Shown here: piece by piece, positions 31,644 to 44,303 of the stretch | How positions within the stretch are numbered: the first letter of the stretch is position 1 | How the letters are laid out: each line of letters starts with the position of its first letter | Assembly: GCA_030180135.1 (NCBI GenBank) | Contig: CM058235.1 | Coordinates: forward strand, 16,826,720-16,890,719 | Direction: 5' to 3' | Length of the DNA: 64,000 bases | Source of the DNA: Orychophragmus violaceus | Lineage: Eukaryota; Streptophyta; Magnoliopsida; Brassicales; Brassicaceae | Translations under genes and position numbers: made by a program | Notes under the pieces: generated by a model | What the model saw: the letters and a program-made list of their open reading frames with translations, nothing else | Told to the model about the DNA's origin: nothing | Databases searched by the model: none

Positions 31644-33462
31644 GCAATGTCTTTGAAATTATGCTAGTTCATTCTCAAATAGGATGTAAATAATACATAT
31701 TTGTATTGTCATGCATGTAAGTCAAAATCTTTTTCAACTCGATCAAAGACTCGACAGTAGGCAAGCGCCAACTACTTGCCACAAAAAACCCTCAACACCG
31801 ATCAAAACCTAAGAAGAAGGGTAATGAGAAAATACTTGCGTCGACCCGATCAAGAGATCTCCTCACTCGCTTGGCGTGGATATCAGGCCACTTCTGAATC
31901 CCGAATGCGACAAGCTTTTTAAGGTCCTCGTAAACTCCTTGCGGAGGTGGAACAGAAATAGGATGATGATCTGCAATATTAAAAAAACGAGTATGAGTTA
32001 GTCAATAAAAAAGAACGAGCAAAAGAATGTAACGAGTACTACCATGATAATGATTCCGACTCGTCATATAATGCCTCTCCGGGTCGGGAACCGATGCCTT
32101 ATTAACTCGCACATAAAAGTACTGATCCTGTTAGGCATCTGTTTTTGATGGCTTCTCAATAACGAGCTTGAGACCATATCGGGGTCTCATGTTAACATAA
32201 CGAGTCCCCGTAGTAACACTATTCACTGATACCGTCAAAATCTATTCAAAAAATCGAAGGCTCATTTCGACACTGCACCCCGTAGCCAGGACCATAGCCC
32301 CGACCATGTTGTGAATCGCTGCAAGTCAAAGGTTGGATATTGTTATCCTCCTTTTTCACAATAGGCGACGAGCAACCTCGGCAGGGGAAACCTCAGGTGA
32401 CTATCCTTGAACCATAAATCGTATAGGTATATCCAGCCCTCCGGACAATACCAAGGCCTTTTGTCCTCTTTGGGTAGACAAAGTTCGAGCCTGGTAGCGC
32501 TAGCGCGAGAACAGTTGCTCATAATCAACTTCAAGTCCTCCTCATCGCATGTCGTCTTAAGAACAACCCGAGGAGCTTGGGGCTTCGTCGATTTCTTTAA
32601 CTTAGCCAGGATTTTATGTGCCCTTTTCTTCCTCCGAGCAGACTTCTCGGAACTTGACAGAACTGAGGGAAGAGAGGCGAGGAAGGCATTGTCGCGGTCG
32701 TAGATATCACTCTTCACAAGGACCAGCCCCTGTGAAACCATCTCGTCCTCATAATCCGAATCGAAATATAAGAGAGAAGGAGTCTGGATGCTCAGAAGAC
32801 GATCAGGATTCTCCGAAGAGAAAGATCGGTAAATATCCCCCGTATGCATCCCCGACCTCACCAAAAACCAGAAACTTTGCCTTGCGCACTCGAGGACCAA
32901 CCAATTACTTTTGTTCGCTGAACAGACCTCACCAAGGAGTCAGTCTGTCCGAAAGAAGAACTTGACTGAGCCGAGTTCTCCTTTGATAGCCTCACCGAGT
33001 AGCGATCATCATGCTCAGAAGTTGAACGGGAGTTCGAATAAACCCTCATTGCGAAAATATACAACAAACAAAAACCTAGATAGAGAAAGCAGAAATTCTA
33101 GGGAGAAGGGAAACCAAGCACCTGCGGATAGAGAGAAATGAAGAACGGAGAGCACTGAGAGAAGTATTTATTATAGCGCATGAGTTTTTCGAGGAAGGCG
33201 CCATCATTAAACCTAGACGACTCTTCAGCTTCTGGCGGTTTATAGGCATTTCATTATTACACCTTGGCGGCCCTTCGACTTCTGGTGTTTTCTCCTGGAA
33301 GCATGTTCACCTTTCCAAGGATCGAAACAACAATCAGAAAACGAGCATGCCCAAGTAGAACCGACCAAAGAACCACCGATCAGGTATCAACCTAACTAAA
33401 ACTAAGGCAATCCGCCGAGTTCAGAAAAACTAAAGATCGACAAATTGGGGGAGGGGGCTTAG
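31644..33462 (-). pseudogene. Tat antisense-ORF remnant, unit 2
   Basis: The most complete of the remnants. The start is at about 33049 (MRVYSNSRSTSEHDD). The frame 32858-33067 passes by a 1-nt homopolymer difference into 32343-32900, which reads SGMHTGDIYRSFSSEN, SARRKKRAHKILAKLKK, RLELCLPKEDKRPWYCPEGW, LYDLWFKD and FPLPRLLVAYCEKG. The last motif matches the FPIPRL segment of the better-preserved antisense gene at 57807, tying both to the same family (putative gypsy-type transposon domain). Farther pieces (QGVYEDLKKLVAFGIQKWP) lie at 31850-31960. It ends at the polypurine tract GGGGGAGGGGGCTTAG. Confidence 0.78.
33446..33462 (+). other. Tat polypurine tract, unit 2
   Basis: TGGGGGAGGGGGCTTAG immediately precedes the LTR start TGTTATAC, the expected position of the plus-strand primer. 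Confidence 0.75.
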
Positions 33463-33946
33463 TGTTATACCTGGGTTTAGCACCCATCTACTTAGTACGT
33501 CCCATACCTGCTCTCTGGACTTTAATCGGCTCAAAAAACAAAATGGGCCCATGAACAAAAACAGCTCACACAAAGCATGCTCGGATCAATTCACACTTGC
33601 CGCGTCTGGCTCGGCTCAAATCACACTGAACTTTTCAGCTCGGCTTAGCTCGTTAACTTTGCTCAGCTCGGCTTAACTAATACGGCTCATTCGTCACGAG
33701 CTCGACAAGGAGTCAACGGCCCGTACAAGAGGACGACTATATTTACTATAAATAGACAACTATACTGTTCATTAATGTAACTTTTTGGAATTTGTGCACT
33801 TCATTACTTTCTCTCTCTAGAAATTAAGCACATCTCGAATTGTAAGCAAGCTCGTCTCTTGACGACCTTGCACCATCATGTTCTTCTGACAACCTAAGTC
33901 CGCTTCTTAGTAAAGATAAACCTTGACCCATAGATTTCACCTAACA
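33463..33946 (+). repeat. Tat LTR, unit 2 (484 bp)
   Basis: Starts TGTTATACC, ends CCTAACA, with TATA box TACTATAAATAGA near 33738. Length equals the unit 3 LTR once the Athila insertion there is removed. Confidence 0.85.
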
Positions 33947-35872
33947 CGTTCATTCTAACCTGACAAGACGAGCATCTAGACCTTTGTGACGAACTCGGTT
34001 AACACAATCACCGAATAAAAAGTTACAAAAAAACTCTCTCAATTTCAGTTCAAAAATTTGTACAGCAGACTGTTTAGTTTGGTTGGCTGCCCATTTGTTT
34101 AATCCATGTTTTACAGATTGAAAGATTTCTTTGTGAAACTTCCTCAATTGGGAAGGTTTAACTTAGCACCTCCTGAGCACAAGCTTCTTTCGCTAGAGAT
34201 TTCGTTCGGGAATTTTTTGTGAAATGGTAAATATCATTAATTATAATGAATGTTCCAACATTACAATTTGAAACAAGTTGTGACACCTAAAATTTTGGTC
34301 CCATGGCAAAAAAGTTTAAAAATATGGAAGCAAAAACATTCACAATTCTGATACCTCTGCTTGGTAGCATTGGAGTCAAAATAGTGATAAGACGACTGGT
34401 ACCCTGAAACCCACATGGCTAGGCTTGCAACAAGAAAAGAATGACCTCGAGAAGACAAAACACGCAAAAACTGTTCAGGAAGCTGATTTATCCGCCAACC
34501 TAGAGAAAGAGTCATTCCTCAACGATGGCAAAGAGACCCGATCATCGACTGTCCTCCACATCATCGGATCGACGCTCACATACACACCTAGATCCGATTC
34601 CATCCTGGGATTTCACTAACTCACAGAACTTAATAGCGGCTGTTCGATCTACCAAGAACAAAACACTCCCCGTTTTCGGCTAGAAAAGAGACCACGCATC
34701 ACCACTCCGGAGCCTTACTACCTCCTCCTTAACCTTAAAAACGAGACCGTACTAAACCTGAGACGCCTAAACCGAAACACCAACCATCCACAAGCCTCAT
34801 AGGTAACAAGCCAAACCAAGTCAAATCTCAACATACGAATCACCGTATTAATTGCATAAGGTTCAGCAGAATCTATCCGGCTAGCTAAACCGAGCAGACA
34901 GCTTAACCGCTTATTGGAAGCTCGGCAGTAACCCGGCAAGAGACCAACATGGATGCATCTAATCCACATCTAAGTTGAAGTCCGACACAACCGGAGGAGG
35001 ACCGACTCGCCTCACGGATGAAGCAAAACATCGACTCCGGCCATCTAGAGAACACGCACGCAGGCGGATTCGCTAGACACACAACCCGAGAAACTCACTG
35101 CCACACCGCCACGAACGAAGACCTAGACGCCGGCAGATGACGAAAGCGAAGCCACCGTTGACGTCACACGCCGCCTCGTCAGCCGCCGCAGCTCGAATTT
35201 GGACCCGAAACACCCAACTTCCGCCGCGAAGACTCGGATCTGAGAACCCTCCAAAGAGTTTGACGGCGCCTTCCGGAGAAAGCGTCCCACCGCCCTCAAG
35301 CAGGAATCGCCCGCGGAGATGAAACGCCGTCGCAGCCCGAGTCCGACGAACCACCGCGACAAAAGTATTTCCGAGCATAACCAAATCCGAGAAAGTAGAC
35401 CTTGCCGTCGACGACCGTGAGCTTCTCACCTTATGGACTTCTAGGAGCGCACGGAGCAGGGAATGGCCCTCTCATGTCGCCGGAGGAAGCCGGACGCCGG
35501 AGAGGGCGGAACGCGCGGACGGAGGTGGATCTGGACTCTAAAGGCTTGGGAGAGAATGTTGTACGCGCGTGGTGTGACACATGCTCTTATGTGTGTCGTA
35601 TAGCTTTGGGAAACAAATTAATTAGCTTTGTCCGGGAATTTAAACTCCAAGAAATATGCATTATGCAAAAATCTTCGAAACCCAATCTAAAAGCAAACGG
35701 TTCCACCGAGAAAGTTGGTTAGTCCAAGAAATCTTTTAACATATAGACTAAATTTTAAAAATCTATATCCACTAGAATCCTCATGACATGTCTTTCACAG
35801 AGGCATGACATAGTCCATAATAGCATATCTATCTCAACATGAAGCATCGAAAAACTTCGCCCGTGTCGTTGT
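33947..35872. repeat. Block H, copy 3 (truncated)
   Basis: Contains the 65-aa frame on the - strand (33950-34147), the retroposon, and 235 bp beyond it matching 8818-9050. It breaks at CCCGTGTCGTTG, farther right than copy 2, where it joins the next antisense-ORF tail. Confidence 0.8.
34212..35626 (-). mobile_element. 1.4-kb retroposon, copy 3
   Basis: Left duplication TTCGTTCGGGA (34201-34211), right TTTGTCCGGGA (35627-35637). The frame 35073-35429 (118 aa, - strand) is open here but is not kept intact in the other copies. Confidence 0.75.
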
Positions 35873-37007
35873 GCAATGTCTTTGAAATTATCCTAGTTTA
35901 TTCTCAAATAGGTTGTAAATAACACATATTTGTATTGTCATGCATGTAAGTCAAAATCTTTTTCAACTAGATCAAAGACTCAATAGTACGTAAGCGCCAA
36001 CTACTTGCCACAAAAAACCCTCAGCACCGAGCAAAACCTAAGAAGAAGGGTAATGAGAAAATACTTGCGTCGACCCGATCAAGAGATCTCCTCACTCGCT
36101 CGGCGTGGATATCAGGCCACTTCTGAATTCCGAATGCGACAAGCTTTTTAAGGTCCTCGTAAAATCCTTGCTGAGGTGGAACAGAAATTGGATGATGACT
36201 GCAAGATTAAAAAATGAGTATGAGTTAGTCAATAAAAAGGAACAAGCAAAAGAATGTAACCAGTACTACCATGATAATGATTCTGACTCGTCATGTACTG
36301 CCTCTCCGGGTCGGGAACCGATGCCTTATTAACTCGCACATAAAAGTACCGATCCTGTTAGGCATCCGTTTTTGATGGGTTCTCGATAACGAGCTTGAGA
36401 CCATATCGGCAGGGGAAACCTCAGGTGAATATCCTTGAACCATAAATCGTATAGCCATATCCAACCATCCGGACAATACCAAGGCCTTTCGTCCACTTTG
36501 GGTAGACAAAGTTCGAGCCTGGTAGCGCTAGCGCGAGAACAGTTGCTCACAATCAACTTCAAGTCATCCTCATCGCATGTCGTCTTAAGAACAACCCGAG
36601 GAGGCTGGGGCTTCGTCGGTTTCTTTAACTTAGCCAGGATTTTCTATGCCCTTCTCTTCCTCCGAGCAGACTTCTCGGACCTTGACAGAACGGAGGGAAG
36701 AGAGGCGAGCAAGGCATTGTCGTGGTCGTAGATCTCACTCTTCACAAGAACCCACCCCTGCGAAACCATCTCGTCCTCATAATCCGAATTAACATATACA
36801 AGAGAAGTAATCTGGATGCTCGGAAGAAGAACAAGATTCGCCGAAGAGAAAGCTCGGTCAATATCCCCCGTATGCATCCCCGACCTCACCAAAAAACCAG
36901 AAACTTCGCCTTGTGCACTCGGGGACCAACTAATTACTTATGTTCACTGAACAGACCTCACCAAGGAATCAGTCTGTCCGACAGATAAACTAGACTGAGC
37001 CGAGTTC
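35873..37007 (-). pseudogene. Tat antisense-ORF remnant, unit 3 (left part)
   Basis: Homologous to units 1 and 2: frame 36644-36892 reads SGMHTGDIDRAFSSAN, with RLELCLPKVDERPWYCP at 36329-36562. It is interrupted at 37007 by the Athila element; the rest, including the probable start region, resumes at 46845. The rejoined order matches unit 1 exactly across GAGCCGAGTTCCCCTTCG. Confidence 0.78.
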
Positions 37008-38199
37008 TGATATATCATGGTTTTTACCGGTTTTATGCCATGATATAATTGTGTTTTAGTGTTCTTTTGTGTTCTTTTAGAGTCTTTTACAGGTTTAATC
37101 AGGTTTGGAGCAGAATTGAAGATATTGGAGCATTTTGGGATTTTTGGAGTGTTTGGCCGAGAGATTGAGCTCACTGTCCGATTTTGAGATCATGCATCGA
37201 TCGACACACCTTTGGTGTCGATCGACACACTAGCGAGTTGGGCCAATTCGGCGGTTTATTGAAGAATGAAGATTTTGCACTTTGGCCCAGAAGTTTCCAG
37301 TATTTACAAAGAAGCCCCAGCCGAGATTAAGCCTATATAATTAGGATTTTGGTGTTTATTTTACATACGCTTTCATACTTAGAGCTAAGGGATTTTTAGA
37401 GCTTTTGGGGCTGATCTAATCCTGTACTTCATCTATTTTGGAGAAGATTTCGAACCCCTTTATCTATTTAATTTCTTATATGCAATCTATTAATTCTATG
37501 ATTTCTGTTTCATTAATCATGTCTGAGTAGATTCATAGTTAGGTTTAGGGTTTCTCATTAAGGATTTCATGACTTGATAGACTTGTTTAAATCAGTTAAG
37601 GATTCACATGAATAGAATGTTCTTTGATCTAAATTGAGTTTAATGCTAGTTCTAACCTGATCAATTAGAATTTAGATCTTAGGTTGCTAAATACGACACG
37701 AAAGTGTGGTTTAGAATCTGAACTATTTAGGTTGAGCAATTAAACTTCTCGCAAAGGAATTTGGTTTAGTTTAATTGTGAACATATCGAACTTGAAATTA
37801 ATGCTGGTTTAATCTGTTAGTAATTGCAAAGGAATTTGGATTGCTGCACTTAGACCTAGAGAATTCTCGCAAAGGAATTTGGTTAATTCTATATCCGTGA
37901 TTTGAGTTCTAGAACTGAGTTTAACTAGATCCTGACTGATTGATTTGTCTGCTTGTCTGATTTCCTGAGAACACCTTAGACTTAGCGCCTTTAATTGACT
38001 GCTTTCACCACCGATAATCTGCTACTTGTTTACTTTCTCGCTTGCTATTTAGTTTACTACAAATTGCTTTCTTCTTAGTTTAAACCTCTATAGTTTCTGA
38101 TCTATCGAGACCAGAGTCTCTGTGGATTCGATACCCTATATACTACAATCACTTAACTGTGCACTTGCAGTAGAATATGATTAATTCTTGACCCTATCA
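37008..38199 (+). repeat. 5' LTR of Athila A
   Basis: Starts TGATATATCATGG and ends ACCCTATCA. Carries the palindromic TGTCGATCGACAC pair at 37197-37228 and a TATA-like CCTATATAATTAGG near 37331. Confidence 0.95.
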
Positions 38200-38205
38200 A
38201 GTTTT

Positions 38206-38223
38206 TGGCGCCGTTGCCGGGGA
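38206..38223 (+). other. Athila A primer binding site
   Basis: TGGCGCCGTTGCCGGGGA, six bases after the LTR, is the Athila primer site complementary to a tRNA-Asp-type 3' end. Confidence 0.85.
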
Positions 38224-38465
38224 CTCTTAGAGTCTTCGATAGGACCGAACTTAGGGTTTATACTAGGATTTTTATTGTTTTTGTTTCGTTTTGTTTTTAT
38301 TTTTTTTTGTTACTGATTTTTCTCTGTTTTCTCTCTGTCGCAGGTTACACAATCGCATAGTGTCGACCGTTGCACACCTTGTGTCGATCGTTACTAGGCG
38401 ATATCAGAGTGAATCGATCGTTGCACTGATAGAATCGATCGTTGCTTGACGATTACAGACAGTTT

Positions 38466-40388
38466 ATGCAGACGCGTGAAACTAGAAGTAATCTGAACTC
38501 GAACCTCGTTAACCTACAACTGGAAGAACTTGGACGTTTAGAGAGAACAATCAGAAGAGAAAGAAGAGAAAGGATGGTTGTTGAACGTGTGATCATAAGA
38601 CCTGATGCTCAAGGTACCCTCAGGGACCAACACAACAATCCTTACAATGCTGCTGGACAACCGATAGATGCTGAAGGGAATGTTATCCCTGATCCTCCAC
38701 AGCCACAACAGGAGCAGAACCAAGGCCAAAGACAGGCCCAAGGTAGATAGGAGCAGAGGATGGTTGTCCATGAGAGGACTTTAGCTGACTACAACAGACC
38801 GGATGAGTTTCATGAAAACCGGTCAGCTTTAGTACTTCCTAGTTTTGAGAGGAATGATTTTGAGATCAAAACCATCTACTACTCGCTGATGAGACAGAAT
38901 GCCTTCCATGGTTACCCAACGGAGCAGCCTATGGATCACATTGATCAGTTTGAGGATATAATCATTGGCATGAAGTATGATGGAGTTTGCCAGGATTATC
39001 TGTTTCTCAAGCTCTTTCCGTACAGTCTCGCTGGAGACGCTGTTGCATGGATTAAGCAACTAGCACCTGGGCAGTTTGATACTTGGGCAGCCCTGAAGGG
39101 TGAGTTCCTGAGACATTTCTACGATGATGCGCACTCAGATCAGTCCAGACAGGACATTCTGACATTCTCCCAAGGCCCTGTGGAGCCTTTGAAAGCTGCC
39201 TGGATGAGATTCAAGAAGTACCAGCGTGACTGCTCACACCATGGATTTACTGAGGTCACATTGCTAGGTATCTTCTTCAGAGGCATAGATCTTCCATATC
39301 AGTCTGCACTGGATAACTCCAGCAATGCAAACTTTAACACCAGGACTCCTGCACAAGCTAAGCAGTTAATTGAGAACCTAGCAAGCAGCAACAGTTGCAA
39401 GACTATGGATGAGAGGAGGAAGAAATCTGGTGGAAGTGTAGAGAATTCGGAGATTGCTGATATTAGATCTAAGCTGGACACAATTTGTAATCTTCTAGCT
39501 GGTAAGAAAGCTGTCCACTTTGCCCAAGATGTTGAGGTAATTCAAACTGAGGAGGACACTCAGGAAGAAGATGTGAATTACATTGGAGGATCTGGTTTCC
39601 AAGGTAATAGATTTGGTAATCAGCAGGGAAACAGGTTCTTCAATGGAGGACAAAAGAGTGCCTTCACAGGCAATCAGAACTCGGCTGGTTTTGGACAGGC
39701 TAGTGGTTTTCAGAAGCCTTTTGGACAAGGTACTCAGAGAACCTATGGATCTTCATCTTATCATACTCCTCCTGCAGCCACTGCTCATGAGAGTAAGATG
39801 GAGGCAATGATGAAACAGCTGCTGGAGAGTCAGACTAAGAGTGCTGCAGACGTCGACAAGAAGATAGGTACAGTTTATGAGGAGCTGAATGGGAAATTTG
39901 AATGCCTGAGCGCACATATGAAGGAGCTTGATGCTAAGGTTGCAAGAACTGCTGGATATGCTCAGAGGGAAGGTGGATATCTCCCAGGACGGACTGATGC
40001 TAATCCCAAGTACCAATGCAATGCAGTGACATTGAGAAGTGGTAAGGAGCTGTTACCCGGCCAGAAAAAGCAGTTGAGTGTTGAAGAACTCGTGGAAATT
40101 GAAGAATTGGAAGATGGGATCCGTGACATTCGCAATGCATCGATCGACGCCACCAAGCAACGGTCGATGCAAAGCGATAACGAAGAAACTGTCGTCACAG
40201 AGTCACCCAGCAACGATCGACACAATGCCAGTGACGGTCGATGTAAGGCGACTGCAGAGAGCTCAAAACCATAGAAACCAAAACAGTCGACCGAGAGGAT
40301 TTACAAGCCTAAGGTACCTTATCCCAAGAATCCCAGAAAGGCTAAAATCGATAGGCAGTATGCCAAATGCAAGGAGTTCATTAAAAAG
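38466..40388 (+). pseudogene. Athila A gag
   Basis: The first ATG is at 38466 (MQTRETRSNLNSNL); the frame is open upstream to a TTG at 38442. A TAG at 38748-38750 interrupts the N-terminal part. The frame then runs 38760-40274 with the gag domain (TIYYSLMRQNAFHG, HIDQFEDIIIGMKYDG, GQFDTWAALKGEFLRHFY), a Gly/Gln/Phe-rich stretch, a coiled-coil part and the late motif AVTLRSGKELL. A second TAG lies at 40272-40274. The same frame continues into the protease. Near 40140-40240 the CGATCGAC motif is read in frame as SIDATKQRSMQSD. Confidence 0.88.
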
Positions 40389-40760
40389 GTGAAAGTTGAA
40401 GTGCCTTTGATTGACTCCATGGAAAGCTCTCCTGTGATGCGAAGATGTCTTAAGGATATGATTGCTGGGAAGTGGTCTGACGAGGAGAGTGTAATGATGA
40501 TTAATGAAGTGTGTAGTGCAGTGATTCAGGGCAGAATTCCTGAGAAGTTAAAAGATCCAGGAAGCTTTGTACTAGATTGTGCTATCTACAGGGAGAGATT
40601 CGAAATGTCTCTATGTGATCTTGGTTCCAGTGTGAATCTTATGCCTTTCTCAGTTGCTAAGAGGCTCGGGATGACTGACTTTATACCCACTAGGATATCA
40701 CTGGTTTTGGCAGATATAACAATCAGGAATCCCGGAGGATTAATAGAGGATGTGCCATAA
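40389..40760 (+). pseudogene. Athila A protease
   Basis: This part, in the same frame as gag, holds the aspartic protease: FVLDCAIYRERFEMSLCDLGSS, with the catalytic Asp in CDLGSS, followed by VNLMPFSVAKRLGM and SLVLADITI. The frame ends at EDVP through a one-base loss near 40758; the downstream protease end and RT continue in another frame from 40760. Retroviral-type protease cleaves the polyprotein. Confidence 0.85.
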
Positions 40761-42777
40761 TGATTGGCCAATGTGTGATTCCTACTGACGTTGTGGTTCT
40801 GCAGTATGGAGAGGAACCAAAGGATCCACTAATCTTAGGCAAGCCTTTCTTAGCTACAGCTGGTGCGATGATTGACTGTCAAGGAGGTAGAATAGTTCTG
40901 AATGTGGGTGATCTGAAGATGAGTTTTGATATGGACAGGCTGGCAAAGAGACCAACCATCGACGGACAGACCTTATATGTTGACACACTAGGTGATTTGG
41001 CTGCAGAGTACTTTCACCAGTCACATGCTGAAGATCCACTGGAAAGAGCTTTACTAAGCTCTATATTGGAGCTGGAGTACCTACAGGACGAGCCAGCAAT
41101 GTGCTATGCAAGACTGATGGATTTGGTTGAAGTGGCGATGAAGGTGGAAGTGTCTGACGCGACGATGCAACGATCGACACCAACTAAGCATCGGTCGTTG
41201 CAAGTCGACAGGGACTGGGCCGAGGATAAAGCTCCAAAAATAGAGCTGAAACAACTTCCATCCGGGCTAAGGTACGCATTTCTTGAACCGAATTCAACTT
41301 ATCCAGTGATTGTCAATGCTAGTCTGAACAACGCAGAGCTCACGTTACTGCTAAGTAAGCTGCGCAAGCAACGCAAAGCTCTTGGCTATTCTCTTGATGA
41401 CATTTCAGGTATCTCACCAGAGCTGTGCATGCATCGGATACATCTTGAGGATGAGTCTAAGACATCTATTGAGCATCATAGAAGGCTTAATCCTAATCTA
41501 CAGGAAGTGGTTAAGAAGGAGATTATGAAACTCCTGGATGCTGGGATTATATATCCTATTTCAGACAGTGATTGGGTAAGTCCAGTCCATGTAGTGCCTA
41601 AGAAGGGCGGAGTTACAGTTTTGAAGAATGAGAAGAATGAGTTGATCCCTACTAGGACTGTAACGGGACACATGATGTGCATAGATTACAGGAAGCTGAA
41701 TGCTGCAACTAGAAAGGATCACTTTCCCTTGCCTTTTATTGATCAGATGCTGGAGAGGTTAGCTAATCATCCTTACTACTGCTTCCTCGATGGATACTCA
41801 GGTTTCTTTCAGATTCCTATCCACCCAGAAGATCAGGGAAAGACCACTTTCACTTGTCCATATGGCACATTTGCTTACCGTAAGATGCCTTTTGGACTCT
41901 GTAATGCTCCTGCCACCTTCCAGAGATGCATGATGTCCATATTCACTGATATGATTGAGGACTTTATGGAGGTATTCATGGATGACTTCTCAGTCTATGG
42001 ATCATCTTATAATGAATGTTTAGATAATCTGTGTAAGGTGCTGACTAGATGCGAAGAGAAGCGCTTGGTCCTTAACTGGGAAAAATGCCACTTCATGGTC
42101 AGAGATGGTATTGTTCTTGGACATAAAGTATCTGAAGCAGGGATCGAAGTAGACCGCGCTAAGATTGAGGTAATGACCACCCTTCAGGCGCCTGATTATG
42201 TTAAGTCTATAAGAAGCTTTCTTGGACATGCTGGCTTCTATAGACGGTTCATCAAAGACTTCAGTAAGATTGCTAGACCACTAACTGCCTTGCTGTGTAA
42301 GGATACCAAATTTGAGTTCAATGCAGACTGTCAGACTGCATTTGAACAAATCAAGCAAGCATTAGTGAGTGCTCCCATTGTTCATCCAACAGATTGGGAT
42401 CTACCTTTTGAGGTTATGTGTGATGCAAGTGATTTTGCTGTAGGAGCTGTTCTGGGACAGAAGAAAGACAGAAAGCTTCATGCTATCTATTATGCTAGTA
42501 GGACACTAGATGACGCGCAGAGAAACTATGCAACCACGGAGAAGGAGCTGTTGGCTGTTGTTTTTGCATTTGAGAAATTCCGCCCCTATATTGTTGGCTC
42601 CAAGGTGATTGTTCATACTGATCATTCAGCCCTGAAGTATCTGATGCAGAAAAAGGATGCTAAGCCAAGATTGTTGAGATGGATTTTGTTGCTTCAGGAG
42701 TTTGATATTGAAGTGAGGGACAAGAAGGGGGTTGAGAATGGAGTTGCTGATCACCTTTCAAGGATGCTGGTTTGCCA
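40760..42777 (+). pseudogene. Athila A reverse transcriptase and RNase H
   Basis: The frame opens with the protease C-terminus ([26 protein letters not shown]). RT follows with [50 protein letters not shown] and the active site [10 protein letters not shown] near 41970. RNase H has [36 protein letters not shown] and [11 protein letters not shown], ending GVADHLSRM. The frame shifts near 42777, before integrase. All catalytic residues are visible, so decay is limited to frame breaks. The + frame around 42860-42960 contains in-frame CGATCGATGC motifs ([13 protein letters not shown]). Confidence 0.9.
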
Positions 42778-44303
42778 ATCAATGATTATTTGCCTGAGGA
42801 AAACGTCAATATGGTCAGTACAGTGTTTCAGACTGATTTGGGCAGAGAGCTGCAGAACTGTCGGGACAATCGCACAGTGTCGATCGATGCCACATTGGCA
42901 ACGGTCGATGCAAGTATCGGGGAAGCAACGGTCGACGCATACACAAGCAACGGTCGATGCATACCTGATACGAAACCAGAAACTTTGAGGATCAAAATTG
43001 GGAACTATGAATTCGAGATTGCTGCTATAGCAACCACTGATCGACCCTGGTATGCAGATGTAGCTAACTACCTCGCAGCTGAGACTGAAACAGATGATTT
43101 AAAGGGTTATGCAAAGAAAAATTTCTTTAGGGAGCTTAGAAGATACTACTGGGATGAGCCTTATCTCTATAAGCACTGTTCAGATGGTCTTTACAGAAGA
43201 TGCGTTGCTGAATCAGAAGTTCCAGACATCCTCTTCCACTGTCATGGATCGGATTATGCTGGGACATTCAACACTGTGCTAAGGTTCTAAGCAGGTTTCT
43301 GGTGGCCCATGTTTAGAGACACTCATTCTTTTATCTCTCAGTGTGATGCCTGTTCAGCAAGAAGCATGAGATGCCTCAGAATTTCATGGAAGTTGAGGTT
43401 TTCGACTGCTGGGGCATAGATTTCATGGGTCCTTTTCCCTCATCCTTTGGGAATAAGTTCACCTTGGTTGCTGTGGACTATGTGTCTAAGTGGGTTGAAG
43501 CAATAGCTAGTCCAACCAATGATTCTTCGGTGGTCACTAAGCTGTTTAAGACCATCATATTCCCCAGATTTGGAGTGCCTCGTATAGTGATTAGTGATGG
43601 AGGATCTCATTTTATCAATAAGGTCTTCGAGAAGCTGCTGAAGAAGCATGGATTCCATCACCGAGTGGCTACTCCTTATCACCCTCAGACTAGTGGACAA
43701 GTCGAGGTTTCTAACAGGCAGATTAAGGAGATCCTTGAGAAGACAGTTGGAAAGTCAAGGAAAGATTGGGCAGCAAAGTTAGACGATGCATTATGGGCTT
43801 ACAGGACAGCATTCAAGACACCACTTGGGACCACTCCATTCCATCTGCTATATGGAAAAGCATGTCATCTGCCAGTAGAGCTTGAGCACAAAGCAGCATG
43901 GGCTGTAAAACAGATGAATTTTGATCTTAAATCTGCTGCAGAAAGGAGATTGGTGCAGCTTAATGAGTTGGATGAGATTAGACATTTTGCCTATGAGAAC
44001 TCAAAGCTGTACAAGGAGAGGACTAAAGCATACCATGACAAGAAAATTGTCTCCAGACAGTTTGAGCCTAATGATCAGGTACTTTTGTATAACTCTCGTT
44101 TGCATTTGTTTCCAGGTAAGCTGAAATCAAGATGGTCTGGTCCTTTCACAATCAAAGAGGTGCGTCCATATGGAGCTGTCGTTCTAACCAGCAAAGAAGG
44201 TAATGAATTCACTGTGAATGGACAGAGGGTGAAACATTATTGGGCTAAGGCCGAGATTCCAGAAGGTCAGATTCTGACTATGGATGATGCACCCTCTACC
44301 TAG
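42772..44303 (+). pseudogene. Athila A integrase
   Basis: The N-terminal piece (42772-43290) ends in the zinc-binding start HCHGSDYAG, then a stop after small deletions; the CDAC half follows in a shifted frame near 43340. The catalytic core lies in the intact 310-aa frame 43371-44303: Asp in WGIDFMGPF, Asp in SDGGSHF and Glu in GQVEVSNRQ, the D-D-35-E triad. It continues with the C-terminal DNA-binding part ([20 protein letters not shown]). No chromodomain is present, as usual for Athila. Confidence 0.9.

Noticed and set aside
33947..34000. Block H as the Tat 5' leader with a primer site
   Set aside because: The sequence after CCTAACA does not begin with TGG or resemble any tRNA 3' end, and it continues into a CACTA remnant shared by H1 and H4, so it is flanking DNA.
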